From Tethya wilhelma (taxonomy: Eukaryota; Porifera; Demospongiae; Tethyida; Tethyidae): a DNA stretch of 64,000 bases. The notes beneath the pieces are model-generated. The model was not told the origin of the DNA. It saw only the letters and a program-made list of their open reading frames with translations, and ran no database searches. Of this stretch, positions 42,290 to 55,700 are shown one piece after another. The translations under genes and the position numbers were made by a program. Location of the stretch: positions 3,972,380-4,036,379 of the forward strand of contig CAXIPT010000007.1 in the NCBI GenBank assembly GCA_964030475.1. Reading direction: 5' to 3'. The stretch's first letter is position 1. Every line of letters begins with the position of its first letter.

Positions 42290-45200
42290 CTAGTGGCCTT
42301 TATCTAGAGTCTTTCGTCTTTTGCTAGCTGTAACCATGTCTTTCTTCTTCCTTGATCTAGTAAGGTCGTACTTTGAAACTGTCTTGATATCTTCACGCTG
42401 GAGTGGTCTCTTGGAGAGCTTCTTACGTGTGTTTCTACAATGTAACATATACACACAAACTTGTGAGCTAGCTACATGACTGAATTCAAGCAAATTTATT
42501 GCTAATGTAGAGTGAATTAAACTTCTCTGTAATTCGTGTAGCTATGTACAGCAAACAATTGAAATTAAAAACGTACACATAAACACAAATTGCATGACAA
42601 ATTTTAAGTGAGGGTTGCCACCATCTTCATGTACGTGGACGAGCAGTGCAACATCAATATGCATACTAATGTACATTTATTAAGCCTCGGCGCGTGCGTA
42701 GCACGTGCAGAGGGTTACGGTAGTCGTTTTGTGTGTGTGTGTGTGTGTCTGTCTGTCTGTTACTAGATTATCTGAAGAATGACAGCTCTATGGTCCAAAT
42801 GAAAGGTACTTACGTTCATAAATCGAAATTATCTAGAAATTTGTCGTGTAGAATCTTGCAAAACGCTGTAGTTTCTGAGATTTGAGGCTTTGGTGCTTCT
42901 CTGAGCGCTTAGCTTCGAAACCGCACCCATTGATCACGCCCCGTGTAGTGTGCGTTATCTAGAAACAATACAGCTTGAATCATGGACTGGAGTTTGGCAG
43001 GCTGGCTTAGCCTGCTGCTTGGACAGTACAGGTAAGTAACTCAATGATTGCAAGTTGAATTAATATAGCTTTGTGTAGAAGTATCTTGAGCTGAGCATTA
43101 AAGTGCAAGTACTAAGTACTACAAGCATCAAAAGTATATTCAATGAATCATCAAAACAGCGGTTTAAATATAACCACAGATCAATTGCAGCAGGCTTGAA
43201 TTTGCTAGGCCGCTGACACCTCTCAGTGGACCGTGCTGGTCATATGTCATGCATACATGTGAGTGCGCCGAGGCTTATGCACCTTGGTGCTTTCATTAAG
43301 TATATGTAATACCATGCAGCACCAATGATAGAGTGTGCAGTATACCCCCATCTAGCTGTCTGCAGTGTGCAAGGCTATAAAACCGAGCCTGAATAACTGA
43401 CAGTACTAGTAGGCATGACATTGGTAAGGGTCTCCCATTTATGCTAGAGTTGTTAAGATCTTGGGAGTATGTCACACATCAAGTCTATAGATCTAGCCCA
43501 AGTTCAGTTTATCCAACAATAAAATGCATGAGTTAGCTTTATTGTATGATTAAGGCTAAAATAGTACACTAATCAGAGGCAGTACAACAAAAACTCTCCA
43601 CAGAAGGATACACCACTGGTCTATATGTGTCCGAAACTAAGTGTCCATAACTCAGACAGTCTAACATATGTATAGCCAGAAAAGGAACTATAAGATATTC
43701 CGGGAAAAACAGTACTGCTCATAATGTAGATTGTACAGTGCATATGCATCTGGCTACATGATAGTATGTTAGAAGAGGTTGTAAGTCAACAAAAACTATG
43801 CATGTACGTAGCCCATGTAAACAATGAGTGTAATCATTTCTTAGAAATCATTAATTATCTGCACAAGGTGCACAATATACTGGTTGTAACCCTATATGGC
43901 TTAGCTAGAGGTTTCCCAATCTCTTCTATTCTTCACTAGACATAAAACAATTTCCATTCCAAAGGGTCTGGGCAACATAGTGGGTTTGAGTTACAGAAAA
44001 AGGATAAGGCCATAATACATAGAAAACATGTTGTCACACAACCACGAATCATCGGATCAATTAATATACAGTACTTGCATGATATGAACAGGTTGCATGC
44101 TTCTCTCTAAAGCTGCTTTCCAATTTTTTAAGCTCTTAATATTCACAGAGATATACACACGAAATAAGATCAGTCCACAACTTATAGAAGTCTGGTATGC
44201 CAAGTCACATGAGTGACATATATGTAAGTTAAAGTAAACTGATTTTATGTCACTCATATGACTCTGTGCTATTAATCAAATCACAGGAATAGAGCAAAGT
44301 AATGGTAGGGTGTATGCACAAGCTTACTTTGAAGGCTTTTTCAATTGTAGCATCCACTCTGGTACCTCACATCCTGAGCTTTGCATCACATTGGCTATAC
44401 TGAAAGGAGGTGTGTGTATGTGTGTGTGTGTGTGTGATGAAGGGGGCCGGGGGAGGGGGGGAGTGTGGATTTAAAATATCACAATTCATTGTACCTTCTT
44501 AAGTTAACAGAGTCATCTTCTGTGAAGAATGTGATAGCTTCACCACGTCTACCAGCTCTACCAGTTCTTCCTACAAGTTGAAACGAAAGGAATACATGAA
44601 TGTTGGTACTGTAGATGGTGATTGAAATGAGTGCTATCTATTTTTTTTTCTTTTGCTCTTCCCTAACAGTCAATTTATTATGTGAATTTCACAGAGAGCA
44701 GGCTTGGTAGTGCACCTTCTTAAGTGCAGATACCAGGACTCCAGTTTGGCCATTTTGAACAACATCCTATAGGCATATACTTTATTGAGAGATTTTCCCT
44801 TAGGACTGCTAAGCCGCTAACACAGACAGACATGTATCCTCACCTATTCTGTGTATGTAGCTGACTGCCGACTGAGGGAAGTCATAGTTTATGACGAGGT
44901 TTACTCCTTTGAAGTCAATACCTCTTCCCATCAGATCAGTACAGATGAGAATCCAGATCTGTGTGCATGGGGAGCAGGTACAACAATGTGTAGAAAATGT
45001 GAAATAATGGAGAATAATTAACAAAAGCTAGCCTTGTTCCCAGGCTCTCTCCTTTGACCTTTCACTTATGGAAAGGAAGGGAAGAGCCTGGTTGGAAATA
45101 TCACAGTGATAAACATGCCCTTTGACCTCTGTAAATTAAACAGTGAGTCAAAACTAGCACTTTAGGCATTTGCAGTTCATATTACCATGAAAAGAAACAA

Positions 45201-48200
45201 CAACAAATAATCAACAGAATAAAACACTACTTGCATAAATGTGGAAATACGGACCGTACATTAAATTTGATCCCCTTCCCTACACCGTGAGTGAATGGTC
45301 AAAAGAGAGAGCCAGGGAACAAGTCTACATTCAACACTATAACACGTAGCCTTGTTCCCAGGCTCCCCGCCTACCTTATGTGTAAGGTAGGCGGGGAGCC
45401 TGGGAACGAGGCTAATAACACGTACATCACTTGTAGATGTATGTATACGTATATGTGCAGACAATGTTACATGTGCTATGTTTATATTCCATTTACTGTG
45501 AACGTATTCTAAGACGTACAAACTATACAGAAATAATGCATGGAATTTGTGATTGCATTACAAAAATGAAGGCACCGATGGTGCATAAGCCTCGGCGCAC
45601 TCAACTAGCTATATGCATACACGGTGTAAAAGAGTGTATCGATAACTTAGTATATATCACTGAGAACTTCAGCAACTTGTGACTACTATCCATCCGTACA
45701 GTGAGGCCCATACAGGAAGCTGAGTGTGGTGAAGCAGCACATGCCACAGACAATGAACCAGATTAGCTTTGCTACAATTATACATACATTGGAATACACA
45801 GCTGCTGTCAGATAGCAAAGTCTAGCTGCTGGACCTACAGTGAGCCTGTGACTCAGTGCACTAGCTGGCACAGTGTAAAAATCTTTGCATGCCCTATATA
45901 TGCTTACATAGAAAGTAGACCAACCCCTGTTTGTCTAGCCAAGCAGCTAACCCCCGTCTATCTTGACAAGAAAGTTGAAGAAACACTGACCAAGGCAACG
46001 CAACAGCAACAGCACTAGCAGCAGCATCCATCAGTGCAATAAACAGTATTAAATTCTTGATAACGCACACTAGATTAGTAGGCGTGGTCTCGAAGCTAAG
46101 CGCTCAAAGAAGCACTGAAATCTCAAATCTCAGGAACCACAGCGTTTTAGACAGCAGAAAATGTAATTTTACAAGTTCATTCTGTTTTATGAACGTAAGT
46201 ACCATCCATTTTTTCACTAGAGCTGTCTTTCTTGAGATTTCGATGGGACAGACGGACAAAACGACTACCATAATCCTCTGCACGTGCTACGCACGCGCCG
46301 AGGCTTAACAAGCATGGTTACTATAGTTTAGACTCCTTTTTACCAATGTCTATAAGGCAGTGTTAAAAAAGGGGAAGCTCGATATACAAAATAACTACAT
46401 AATAACTTGTATACTACCTTTCCAGATCTGAAGCTCTTGACGACGTTGTCCCTCTGAGCCTGAGTCCTCTCAGAGTGAATGACATCAACATTCATTCCAT
46501 CGTAAATCAGCTCCTGGAAGAGTGCTTTGGCTCGGTCGATACTTTGAACAAACACAAGCACAGGAGGAGAGAACCCCTGTAATTAGAAAGTTAAAATTAA
46601 CAGATGAGTAAACCCTTGTATTTAGAAATTAATTCAAATTGCTTGAGCAAATAGAGTAAACCCCTGCAATCAGAAATTTAAGATTAAAAGAAGAGTAAAC
46701 TCTGTTGATTGAACAAACAAAATAAATCTCTGTATTTAGTAATTCAAGAAAACGATTCAGACAAGACCCTGCAATATCATAACTTTACATGGAATAAAAA
46801 AAACTCCTGATATAGAGATTGGAAATGTGTGCATTAAACTCTGCCTATACTCTCACCTTGCGTATGATATCTCTAATGGCAATCAGCTTCCCACTTTCCT
46901 GCCCCACAAACTTCAACTCCTGTTGAACCAGGTCAGTTGCTGAATTACTGCAAAAGAACAAGAAAAATCAAATTTTGTTAGCATAGAAAGCATATTATAC
47001 AGACTAGTAAAGAGGGAATGAATTTGGTTTGCCTACTAGTCATTTTTTAGTCTAGCCTAGTATACTGTATATCTACCAATAGTCAAAAACGGACTAAGAA
47101 GCTTGAATACCATACGAGCAGGGGTACATGATTTGTGAACTCACGGCAGTCCTATTATGATCCTGACGGGGTTATCCAAGTGGGCGTGGCAAAACTCCTC
47201 CACCCCAGAAGCCAGGGTGGCACTAAAGAGGGCGTGTCTCACATCGGGGTGATCACATGATGCATAGATCTGGGCCACTTGGTCTCTGAATCCGAGAGTG
47301 CCATCTTCAAACAACTTGTCAGCTTCATCGAGAATTAGCCACTCAACACTGCAATACAGTGCAACAAACAAAACATAACAACATAAATAGCACAGTTTCT
47401 GATCTTTGTTAAAAAGCCATATAGGCATTGCTGAGTTTTGGGAGAAATTGAAAAAGAAGGGTTGTAAAACCAATTTTAGAGGTATGTATACAGTATATGT
47501 ACTGTACATATAAAACTATAAAGTACTGAGTATCTTGAATTTGTATCCCTGTATTCAGCACAGTAATTTTATTGCTTTGCTCTTACTTGTGAAGTTGTAT
47601 AGCTGGTGGCTCTTGAGAGAGAAGGTGTACAAGTCTGTTTGGAGTGGTCACCAAAATGTCTACATTCACGAGCATGCACACAAAGTAAACTTTGTGAAAT
47701 CATACACACATTTGCATACACATTATGTCATACCAAATTTCTGTGAAGATTGTGGTCCAAATGTATTTGCGTTTGCTTTTGCTTTGGTAAGTACGTGAAC
47801 TCTGAACTTTGACCCTGTACTTAGTCGAACCAACTCCCTGTAAGTTTGCTGTGCCAACTCTCGTGTAGGGGAGACTATAACAGCTCTAAAGCCATCTTGA
47901 TGAGGCTTCTGATGAGTAGAAGAAAAATAAAAGCAACGATCAGTATCATAGTACATAAATAAGTCATCCAGGTGTACATTTAGACCAGCACAATAGCTAA
48001 CCGAGTATGGTACATGAGATAGGTCATTTTTACATTGAATCTAGGGGCATTCAGACTAAGCTAGTTACTCAGTTGCTTTACTAGTTGCAAGTAGTGTTGT
48101 CATAAGTACGTACATAATATGAGCATTGCATAGACTTACTTCAAGGTGTGCAAGAATTGGAATAATGAAGGCAGCTGTCTTTCCAGAGCCAGTCGGAGCA

Positions 48201-49823
48201 CAAGCCAACACTTCTCTTCTCTACAAGAAAAGTTCAGCTGTAAACGTACACATTCTCAACATAGCCTTGTTTTTGAGGAGGCAGGGGCAACAAGGCTATT
48301 CTCTATGTATATTACTAGCTAGTGTTCTTACACGAAGCATTAAAGGGATGGCTTGCATCTGTATGGGGGTTGGCTCTCGGAAGCCCATCTCTACAACGTT
48401 CTTCACAATGTAGGGAGGGAGAGAGTAGTCTGAGGAGAACTGCTCAAAGCTACCAACGGCATCGGGGATGTCAGGACCACTCACGTGAATGTGATGAGTG
48501 TTACGAAATGCATTAGCCTATAGAAGAGAAAATATATTTGTGATGATAGTATCTATAGACCCATTGCACGTGACGTCACAGGTCACATGACATAAAAAAA
48601 GTCGGCCATCTTGGAGGACAATTTTTATTGTACAGCGAGTATGGGAAGATAAGAAAGAATCGCTCTTGTTGCTCTTAGCCCAGTCTGTTGTAACTTCTAA
48701 CTTAGAAATTTAGTATAGGCTAATAGTTAGACAAAATATACTGAAAAATCAGAACTTTTGCAGCAGCTGCTACGAAGATCGTAATACAACTGCCCATCTC
48801 TTGTCCTCCAACGGGCGGAGCTTATCTCCGTATACTTGAAAAATTTTCCCGTAAATTGTTTGTAATTTTAATTCGAGATCATGTGATGCTTGTACGTGCA
48901 TACATATTTCACAAATACACACACAATGAAGTTACATTGTGATCAGGTGCTGGATGCACTGTATGTGCTTTCCAATGTACAATTATCAAGAAATAAGTTG
49001 ATAGAAGACCAATTAGTACAATGTGTATAAAATGGACAACAGGTTGGGATTACATCACTCATGGCTATCCTATTTTCACAATAGCTCAGTCGATGCATGT
49101 ACATAGCCTCATTCTGAGGCTTCCCTTACTGGAAGACAGAAAAAGAAGACAGGACAGGGAACCTATGAACAAGGCAAAGCTACTGAGAATTGCAACCAGT
49201 TATAAGATCCTAGCAACTCAGGTTTGAAACTTGAACATCATGTACATGTACGTATGATAGAGACTGTGAAATGAAGTGGAATATCATACAATGTAAGTAC
49301 CTCTTGTCTTCTTAACACTTCCTTGGTCTCTCTATCCAGTCTCTTTCTCTTCTTCTTTCTTTCTCTCCTCCTTTCAACCCTTGACACCCCACTGGCAATA
49401 GGAGTGAGACCAGCCAACAGCTCAAGACCACTCACTTCAGCATCCACACTCTCATCACTGCTACTTATCACATCATCCTCGTCTTCATTCTTCTCTGAGT
49501 GACTCTTCAAAGTCTCTTCGCGCCTTCGTTTACCAAGCTTCTGTTTCTTCACCACTGTAATAGGCTCACCATGGTCTTGAGTGCGGCCACTGGAGGTAGA
49601 GTCTCCAAAGAAGTCAAGAGCAGCTGTAAACGACTTGGAGTCACTGTTACTCTGTGGGTTCGCAGTTCTTATGCCATCCTAACAGAAAACAGAAGTAAAA
49701 GAATTCATATATTATATTCAATAGACACACCCATGCTAAATGAGTAATATTACAAACATTTATTTTGTGCTTTTCAAACTTAGCACCACTTGAGAGCTTG
49801 CGAAACAACTGGTAAGCGTCCAT
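42290..49823 (-). CDS. DDX52: DDX52 (ROK1-type) DEAD-box RNA helicase, complete
   Basis: Thirteen exons with consensus borders: 49758-49823, 49301-49678, 48332-48517, 48140-48220, 47734-47908, 47587-47659, 47145-47348, 46857-46947, 46418-46576, 44844-44958, 44495-44570, 44328-44399 and 42290-42434, predicted 606 residues. It begins [20 protein letters not shown]. Helicase motifs in order: Q motif [23 protein letters not shown], Ia SPTRELAQQ, Ib [69 protein letters not shown]. The lysine-rich tail is typical. The yeast orthologue Rok1 acts in the nucleolus in 18S rRNA processing. MITEs of family C sit in two introns. Its start is 105 bp from the divergent ankyrin gene. Confidence 0.93.
42681..43277. 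mobile_element. Family C MITE in DDX52 intron 12
   Basis: Ends TAAGCCTCGGCGC and GCGCCGAGGCTTA, about 597 bp, non-coding. Internal blocks (GAGCGCTTAGCTTCGAAACC, CTCAGAAACTAC-type) match 45586-46307 in inverse orientation. Confidence 0.8.
44408..44436. repeat. (TG)n tract in DDX52 intron
   Basis: Short TG run followed by a G-rich stretch (44440-44462). Confidence 0.85.
45347..45414. repeat. Near-perfect GC-rich hairpin
   Basis: TAGCCTTGTTCCCAGGCTCC.. pairs with ..GGAGCCTGGGAACGAGGCTA around a CTTATGTGTAAG centre. Related partial copies with CCTTGTTCCCAGGCTC at 45030-45110 and AGCCTTGTTTTTGAGG near 48262 make this a small dispersed fold-back family. Confidence 0.85.
45586..46307. mobile_element. 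Family C MITE in DDX52 intron 9
   Basis: Same TAAGCCTCGGCGC termini as 42681-43277, opposite orientation, about 722 bp, carrying CAGCAACAGCAC-type repeats internally. Non-coding. Confidence 0.8.
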
Positions 49824-49928
49824 GACAAAATGTTTATAAATACATGCGTACACGAGGGTAGACATGGTAAAGGTCGATACTACACAAGTGGGCGTGATGT
49901 AGTTTCAAACTCTGGTCACAAACCAAAC
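49824..49928. promoter_or_regulatory. Head-to-head promoter DDX52/ankyrin gene
   Basis: Only 105 bp separate the two divergent ATGs, implying a shared bidirectional promoter. No TATA box is apparent. Confidence 0.4.
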
Positions 49929-50983
49929 ATGGCAAATTTAGATGATGAGTGGTACAATGATCAACTGAAAGATTTATTCAGAGCTTGCAGAAATGGTAGT
50001 CTGGAGGTGGTGAAAGATCCAGTAAATGTTTGGTATGAAGATTATGACCATAAAAAAAAAAATTGAAAAAATGGCTGACAACAGCATTAGAGTAGCAGTT
50101 TTAGAGGGGAGTTTTTCTAGCCTTTGTAGTGCTGGATTCCCCCTGCCACTATGTATGCAGCTGCAGACTACTGGTCTAAAGCTCACTAATGCTATGTGGA
50201 CTGCCAGATCTTCATCTGGCGGGTTCTCTGTCAGTTTTTTCTGGCCTAGTGTTTCTTCAAAGCAACAGACTGATCCAGTGAATGGTCAAGTGAGGAAACA
50301 GAAGAAAAGGAAGAGGAAGACAAGGGCCAGAAATTGTGCTGATAGTGGATATCCTGGTACTACTGCTAAGAAAACAATGTCAGTTTCTGTTAAATCTCCA
50401 GTTGATGCCCACCAGAGCCCTGCGGATTGTAGGCAGCCCAACTCCAGTGCTCAAGCATTGTCTGACCCACCACTGCATGGGGTAGACCTGGGAAGTTGCT
50501 CAAGTGTTAGATATGAGAAAAGAAGTGGTGAACATGGAGTCCTATATTGTGAAGACATGCAGTTCAGAACAGGAAGCTTGGACCCCAGTAGTTCGTAAGA
50601 GATCAAGGAGAACTGTTCCCCTGCAAGTACGTCTCAAAGCACCTCCCAATGTACGGATCAATCTTTCTGAAGGATCTGGCACTGACAGTGACAGTTCAGG
50701 CTCTGAGCTAGAAATTCCTGATCATGCCGAGGTCAACTACATCAAGGTCGGAGACAAACCTGGTCTACAAATCTTCTCTAATTGTACTAGGAGTTGGACT
50801 CCTATTTCAGCTCGCACAAGATCCAAGTCTAGTGTTACATAGCTAAGTTATTTTGTTTGGTTTTGTTTTGTTTTTTTCCTGGCAGTCAGCTCACTCTGGC
50901 TGACCTTCAATGCACACTCTTAGCTTCAAACTTTCAGCTATAATTGTAAGACTATAGTTTGTTCATAATGTGCATTGTAAAGC

Positions 50984-51021
<38 letters not shown>

Positions 51022-52240
51022 GATATGGACCCCACTGTCTGTTGCTGCTAGTTGTATATGAACCTTCTGTTCGAAAATGGTGCTGATCAAAGCTAATTAA
51101 TTTTGTTCCACCTCAGACTGGAAAATCTAGCTCATATTTTAGCCCCCTAATGCTTGCTGCCGAGAATGGTCAATATGAGGCTGCTGAGCGTCTACTGCTG
51201 AAAGGGGCCAAAGTGTACAGTTTCTGTGACAGTGTAAGCTGCATTGATAATCAGACCGGCTCCTCTCGAACTTGCTGTTAAAAAGAGTCATATAAAAGAT
51301 AGCTAAACTCCTGTTGAAATATGAAAAAGATTTGTGTTCAGCTTTGAGACTATAGAATGTCTGAGGGGTCACACAAAGTGTGTTAAACTGCTTCTACAAC
51401 ATGGAGCTGATATTAATCACTGCAACAAGATTGAAGGTACTCCATTGACTTGTGCTGTGAAGAATGGCACAAATGACTGTATTAAGCTATTGCTAGAGAA
51501 AGGAGCTGACGCACACATATCTGATTCACATGGCAACATGCACCCCACTTATGGTGGCTGTGGCACACGCAGGGACAGAAAATCGATCTTCACTGAACTG
51601 GGTCAATAAATTTAACATTCAACTTCTCCTAAAATATGATACCAGCATTACAAGCCAAGCCAATTAATGCACTTGATTTGGCTTGTTAAAATAATAACAT
51701 TGAAATAGCAGATGTAATGATCAAGAATGGAATTGATGTGAAATCCAGAAATTTTAAAGGCTCGTGAATTCTGTCAAGCGCAATCATAAGGAAGAATTTT
51801 AATGTCACCATGCAGTTTTCTCATGGAGATTGGAGTATACCAATTGATGCCGAACTATCAGTATCATCTGTAATCAAGACAAAAGGTCGACCCATGCAAT
51901 TATCATAATTATTGCTTTAATGAATTCCGAAGAACACTTGGTATAGTTGAAATGAATGATAATCTGTATACTACAGGGAGTTGTAGATGAAGACAAACTG
52001 TTTGCTGATCTGGTTCTACCTCATGTGTACGATGTCAATGTCCCATTCAAATCAGGCAACACAGCATTGATTGAGGCAGCCAGACGTGGTAAAGAAGAAA
52101 ATTTAAAGACATTATTGAATCATGGTGCTCAGGTTAATGCAAGAAGCAGTAATGGATGTACGTGCAGCTTTAATGTTGGTCTATTATTATATTCATTGTT
52201 CATTATTCACATGACACTCTCAAAGCATTTGGTGGCTCCA
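49929..52240 (+). pseudogene. Broken ankyrin-repeat gene with insertion
   Basis: Starts MANLDDEWYNDQLKDLFRAC..RNGSLEVVKD, an ankyrin first repeat, then departs at about 50025. After an insertion the pattern resumes in pieces: FSPLMLAAENGQYEAAERLL (51140-51210), GHTKCVKLLLQHGADINHCN and LLLEKGADAHISDSHGN (51365-51540), a stretch with stops (51610-51955), and DVNVPFKSGNTALIEAARRG..LLNHGAQVNARSSNGC (52030-52160). Frame changes and stops show decay. It parallels the ankyrin remnant at 13455-14502 block for block. Confidence 0.7.
50046..51022 (+). mobile_element. Non-LTR-like insertion with ORF1-type frames and AAT tail
   Basis: Two overlapping frames (50071-50598 and 50504-50842) encode a basic, Ser-rich protein (VRKQKKRKRKTRARNC; EAWTPVVRKRSRR) and end in a 3' region with an (AAT)n tail (about 50983-51021), as in CR1/L2-like retroposons. 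The WTPV..R block resembles LINE ORF1 linkers. No reverse transcriptase is present, so it is a non-autonomous or internally deleted copy. No clear target duplication was found. Confidence 0.5.
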
Positions 52241-52791
52241 ATTAATGCTTCAATTCGATCTCCATGGCACTATAAGTATTTTGCTACTTGTTTTACAAAA
52301 TGTGCAGTAGCTAAACATGATATCTTGGATTCAAGTTGAGCTCCAGATTCCCATCACTCCCTATATAGCTGCAAAATGCAATGTGTCTTTGTGCGTTCCG
52401 ACTGCCACGTATTATCATACATCCAGATCTGAGCATGCATGCGCAGTAATCAAAAATTCAATAGGTGAAGCATCTAATTTGTGATAAGTTTCATCTATAA
52501 AAATAATAATGGCTATATAGGGGTAGGGCTAGAACTAATATACATAATCTTTCTATGAGCAGCAGCAAAATTAATCTTAAAACTATCTGTAATGTTGATA
52601 CTAAAATATAGCTAAATTCTTGAATCTGGGGTTAGTACTGTTTCATCTACATGTAAGTTACTAATATATCAGCTGTGAATTAATCTGGCTCATTATTGTA
52701 ACTAACTATACTAACACAACAGTTTACTAAGTAAGCATATAATATCTCTTTACTGTACATTTATAGTCTTGAATATTGCAGCCGAGTGAAT
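52241..52791. other. Convergent spacer
   Basis: AT-rich stretch between the ankyrin remnant and the MBL-jacalin gene end. No gene seen. Confidence 0.55.
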
Positions 52792-55700
52792 TTAGGGCTC
52801 CTCTATTTCCAAATAGTAGGCTCCAATTGAATCCAGCACAGCCTCTGCACGTCCAAAGAATCCCAAAATCTTTCCAACCACAGCGAATATTGTCCTTCCA
52901 CCACTACCAAAGGGCCCAAACCTTCGTTGCGACCCATCACTTTTGAGCGTCACAAAAGTCAGCTGATCCACAATGATATTGTCAGTCTTCCCTTCAATGC
53001 GTATGATTTTCTCTTTGTCTTCAAGTTGAATGGTTGATTCTCGTCCTCCGTTACCACCATGCTTTGGAGCAAGCCAGGTGGATCCATCTGCACGTCGATA
53101 GGTTGCCTGAATGGAGACAACTTGTGACTCATACCTGATGGAGATTGTTTTAATCCCTGTTATCTCTGGTCTATGTGTAAGAACAGCATCACTAAATGCA
53201 CTGCCTCCATTTCCTCCAAACTCTTGTGAAGTTGATATCGTTTTCAGTGGAATTGGAGTGTAGTAAAATCCAACTGCATTCAGGAACTTACTGCTTCGTC
53301 CCAAAAATCCAATGATACGTCCAACCACTGAAAAGGAGCTGTCTGCACCAGTGCTTGCTCCATAGGGACCATAACGTTTTATTGTACCATCAACTTTCTC
53401 AGCAGTAAATGTGAGCTGCTTGATGTTTGTTGCTGAGCTTTTACCATCTACTCTAATGATATACTCACCAGCCTCAAATTGAATGTGGACAAAATCACCT
53501 CTAGCTTGGCCATGCTGATAAGTTGCCCTCGTTTGGAGACTATCTTCTTGGAAGAAAATAGTTTGGATGGAATTAAAATCATCTCCATGATAAATGAAAA
53601 GTTCTCTTATACCAACTACTTGAGGAGAACGAATAGGGATTGAATCATCAAAGGGTGCTCCACTGGGACCTCCATAGGTTACACTGCTTGTTATATCAAT
53701 AGGAATAGAGTACATATAAAAGCCAATAGAAGCCAGTGAAAAGTCCTCACTACGTCCGTATATTCCCATAATTTTCCCAGTAAATTCATATTGAAGTATT
53801 CCTTTTCTTCCGTATGGTCCATACGTTTTTTCAATGCCATTTGCTGATCTAGTGACAAATCCCAGCTGCAGATTGACTACAGCATTATCGGATGTTACAA
53901 ATACTTTTACAATCTCTTCTCCTTCCCTAAACTCAATACGTGCCTCATATCCTTCATATCCACCATGCCTGGGTCCAAGGTAAGTTGACCCATCAGCTAG
54001 AAGATAGGTCACCTCAATGAAATGTATTTTATCAATACTATAGAAAATTCTTACACCTTTGATTCCAACAATAGATGGCGAATGTGTTTCAACTGCATCA
54101 TCAAAGGGTGTACCACGATGCAATAATCCAACCTCTGTAGTTTTCTGTAGTGGTTGCACTTGAATATCTTTTTCAGCAACACCAGGGATACTTGGTAGTC
54201 TATTACCAATATGAGGAGATGCTGTTATTTCTGCTTGAATATGAAACCCTGCAAAACCTTGAGTCAAGTCATCCAATGGTATAACAAGCCTATTTTGTGT
54301 GATATTTTCTGACATAAACAACTTTTGATTGACTTTAACAACAACTTTATACCCAATAGATGAAGAAACTGTAGACCATGTTATTGTTACATTTGAATCG
54401 TCAGAAGTAATTGCAATATTTCCTGGACTGGTTAATCGCTGTAATGTTGGATAGCTATCTGAACTACTTGTAATGTTGTATCCAACACCAATAGCCTTTA
54501 CTGCAACCTTAATAGAAGTAACCGTTTTAAAGACATTGCGCCAGTCTAGAACACTTTGGTGCATATCGATCCGAAGAGACGTTTCATTTTGGGGAACAGA
54601 AACTTCAAAGGAGTTGTTTTGTCCATCAAAATGTGCATATGTCACAGTGACACGATACTCAAAAGCTCCTTGAACTGATGTCCACTTGCAATTTATTAAA
54701 AAATGTTGTGGCGACTCATGATAAAGGTATGTGAAACTAGAAGCATAGGGAGCATTGAGGACTTTCAAACTCCTGTCAAGAGTTGTCTCTTGGCTTGGGA
54801 AGTGTGTTGCGTCACCAGCTGACTCACCGAATACCACCCACTCAAAATCATTTGCAATTCTTAAATCGTCTCCAGGCAGAACTAATGTTGGTGTCGGTTC
54901 CTGTACAAGCTCGCCAATAATTGAGTCTGGATTTGTTGCACTTCTTAATCCAAGTGTGTAATCATGAACTTCTGCAACTGGATCACAACTCAATGTAACT
55001 TCATCAACTGCGGTGTCATAACCACATTTTAGATTTTGAGGAGGATCGAATTGTGTAATTGTAGGCATTATACCAGGAGGACTAGTGATGTAGTAGACCA
55101 TTCCAATAGCTGTGACAGTACCAGTCAATGATGTAAGTTGCTTCAAAGTAGAGGACCATTCTGAATCAACATCGTTCATGTTGATTGTCTCTGTGATATA
55201 TTGACCTACATCTGGAGGAGATACAACAAATGTTCGATTGTTGATAAATAAAGGGAGGTCACCTTTCTCAGCACTGATGCTGCGAATATACGTAGTTGCA
55301 TTATTGACTGGTAGCCATGTCAAAGTCAGGTTTTCAAAGCTGGCATCAAAAGTTGGTTGCTGTACTTCAGGCCTAGAGAGAACATGGAGTGTGTTCTCCA
55401 AGAAAGCCTTAGGACTTGGTAAGTGAGTAGCATCTCCAAGACATTGTGCAAATACTTTCCACTCTTGGACATCTGATTCGTAAAATTTAAATATCGAAAT
55501 ATTTACCGAAACTTGATTGTCAAGTACAGAATCTTTCAAGGACAGTACTTCACTGTTGCTTTCATTAGATATTCCCAGAAGATATTCAGACACTTCATCA
55601 ACTTGAGAACATCCAATAGTAATAGCATAACTTGCTTGTGTAAACGTATAGGTTACTCTTGATGGTGGTTGAAAGACGGTTAAAACAGTGGAGAATGTCA

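Noticed and set aside
44057..44257. Short ORF in DDX52 intron 12
   Set aside because: No similarity, no splice sites fitting the DDX52 frame, and surrounded by repeat sequence.
46576..46856. Coding exon in the DDX52 intron with GTAAACCCCTG-like repeats
   Set aside because: It is a degenerate tandem repeat of about 50-60 bp with stops in all frames; DDX52 exons on both sides join in frame without it.
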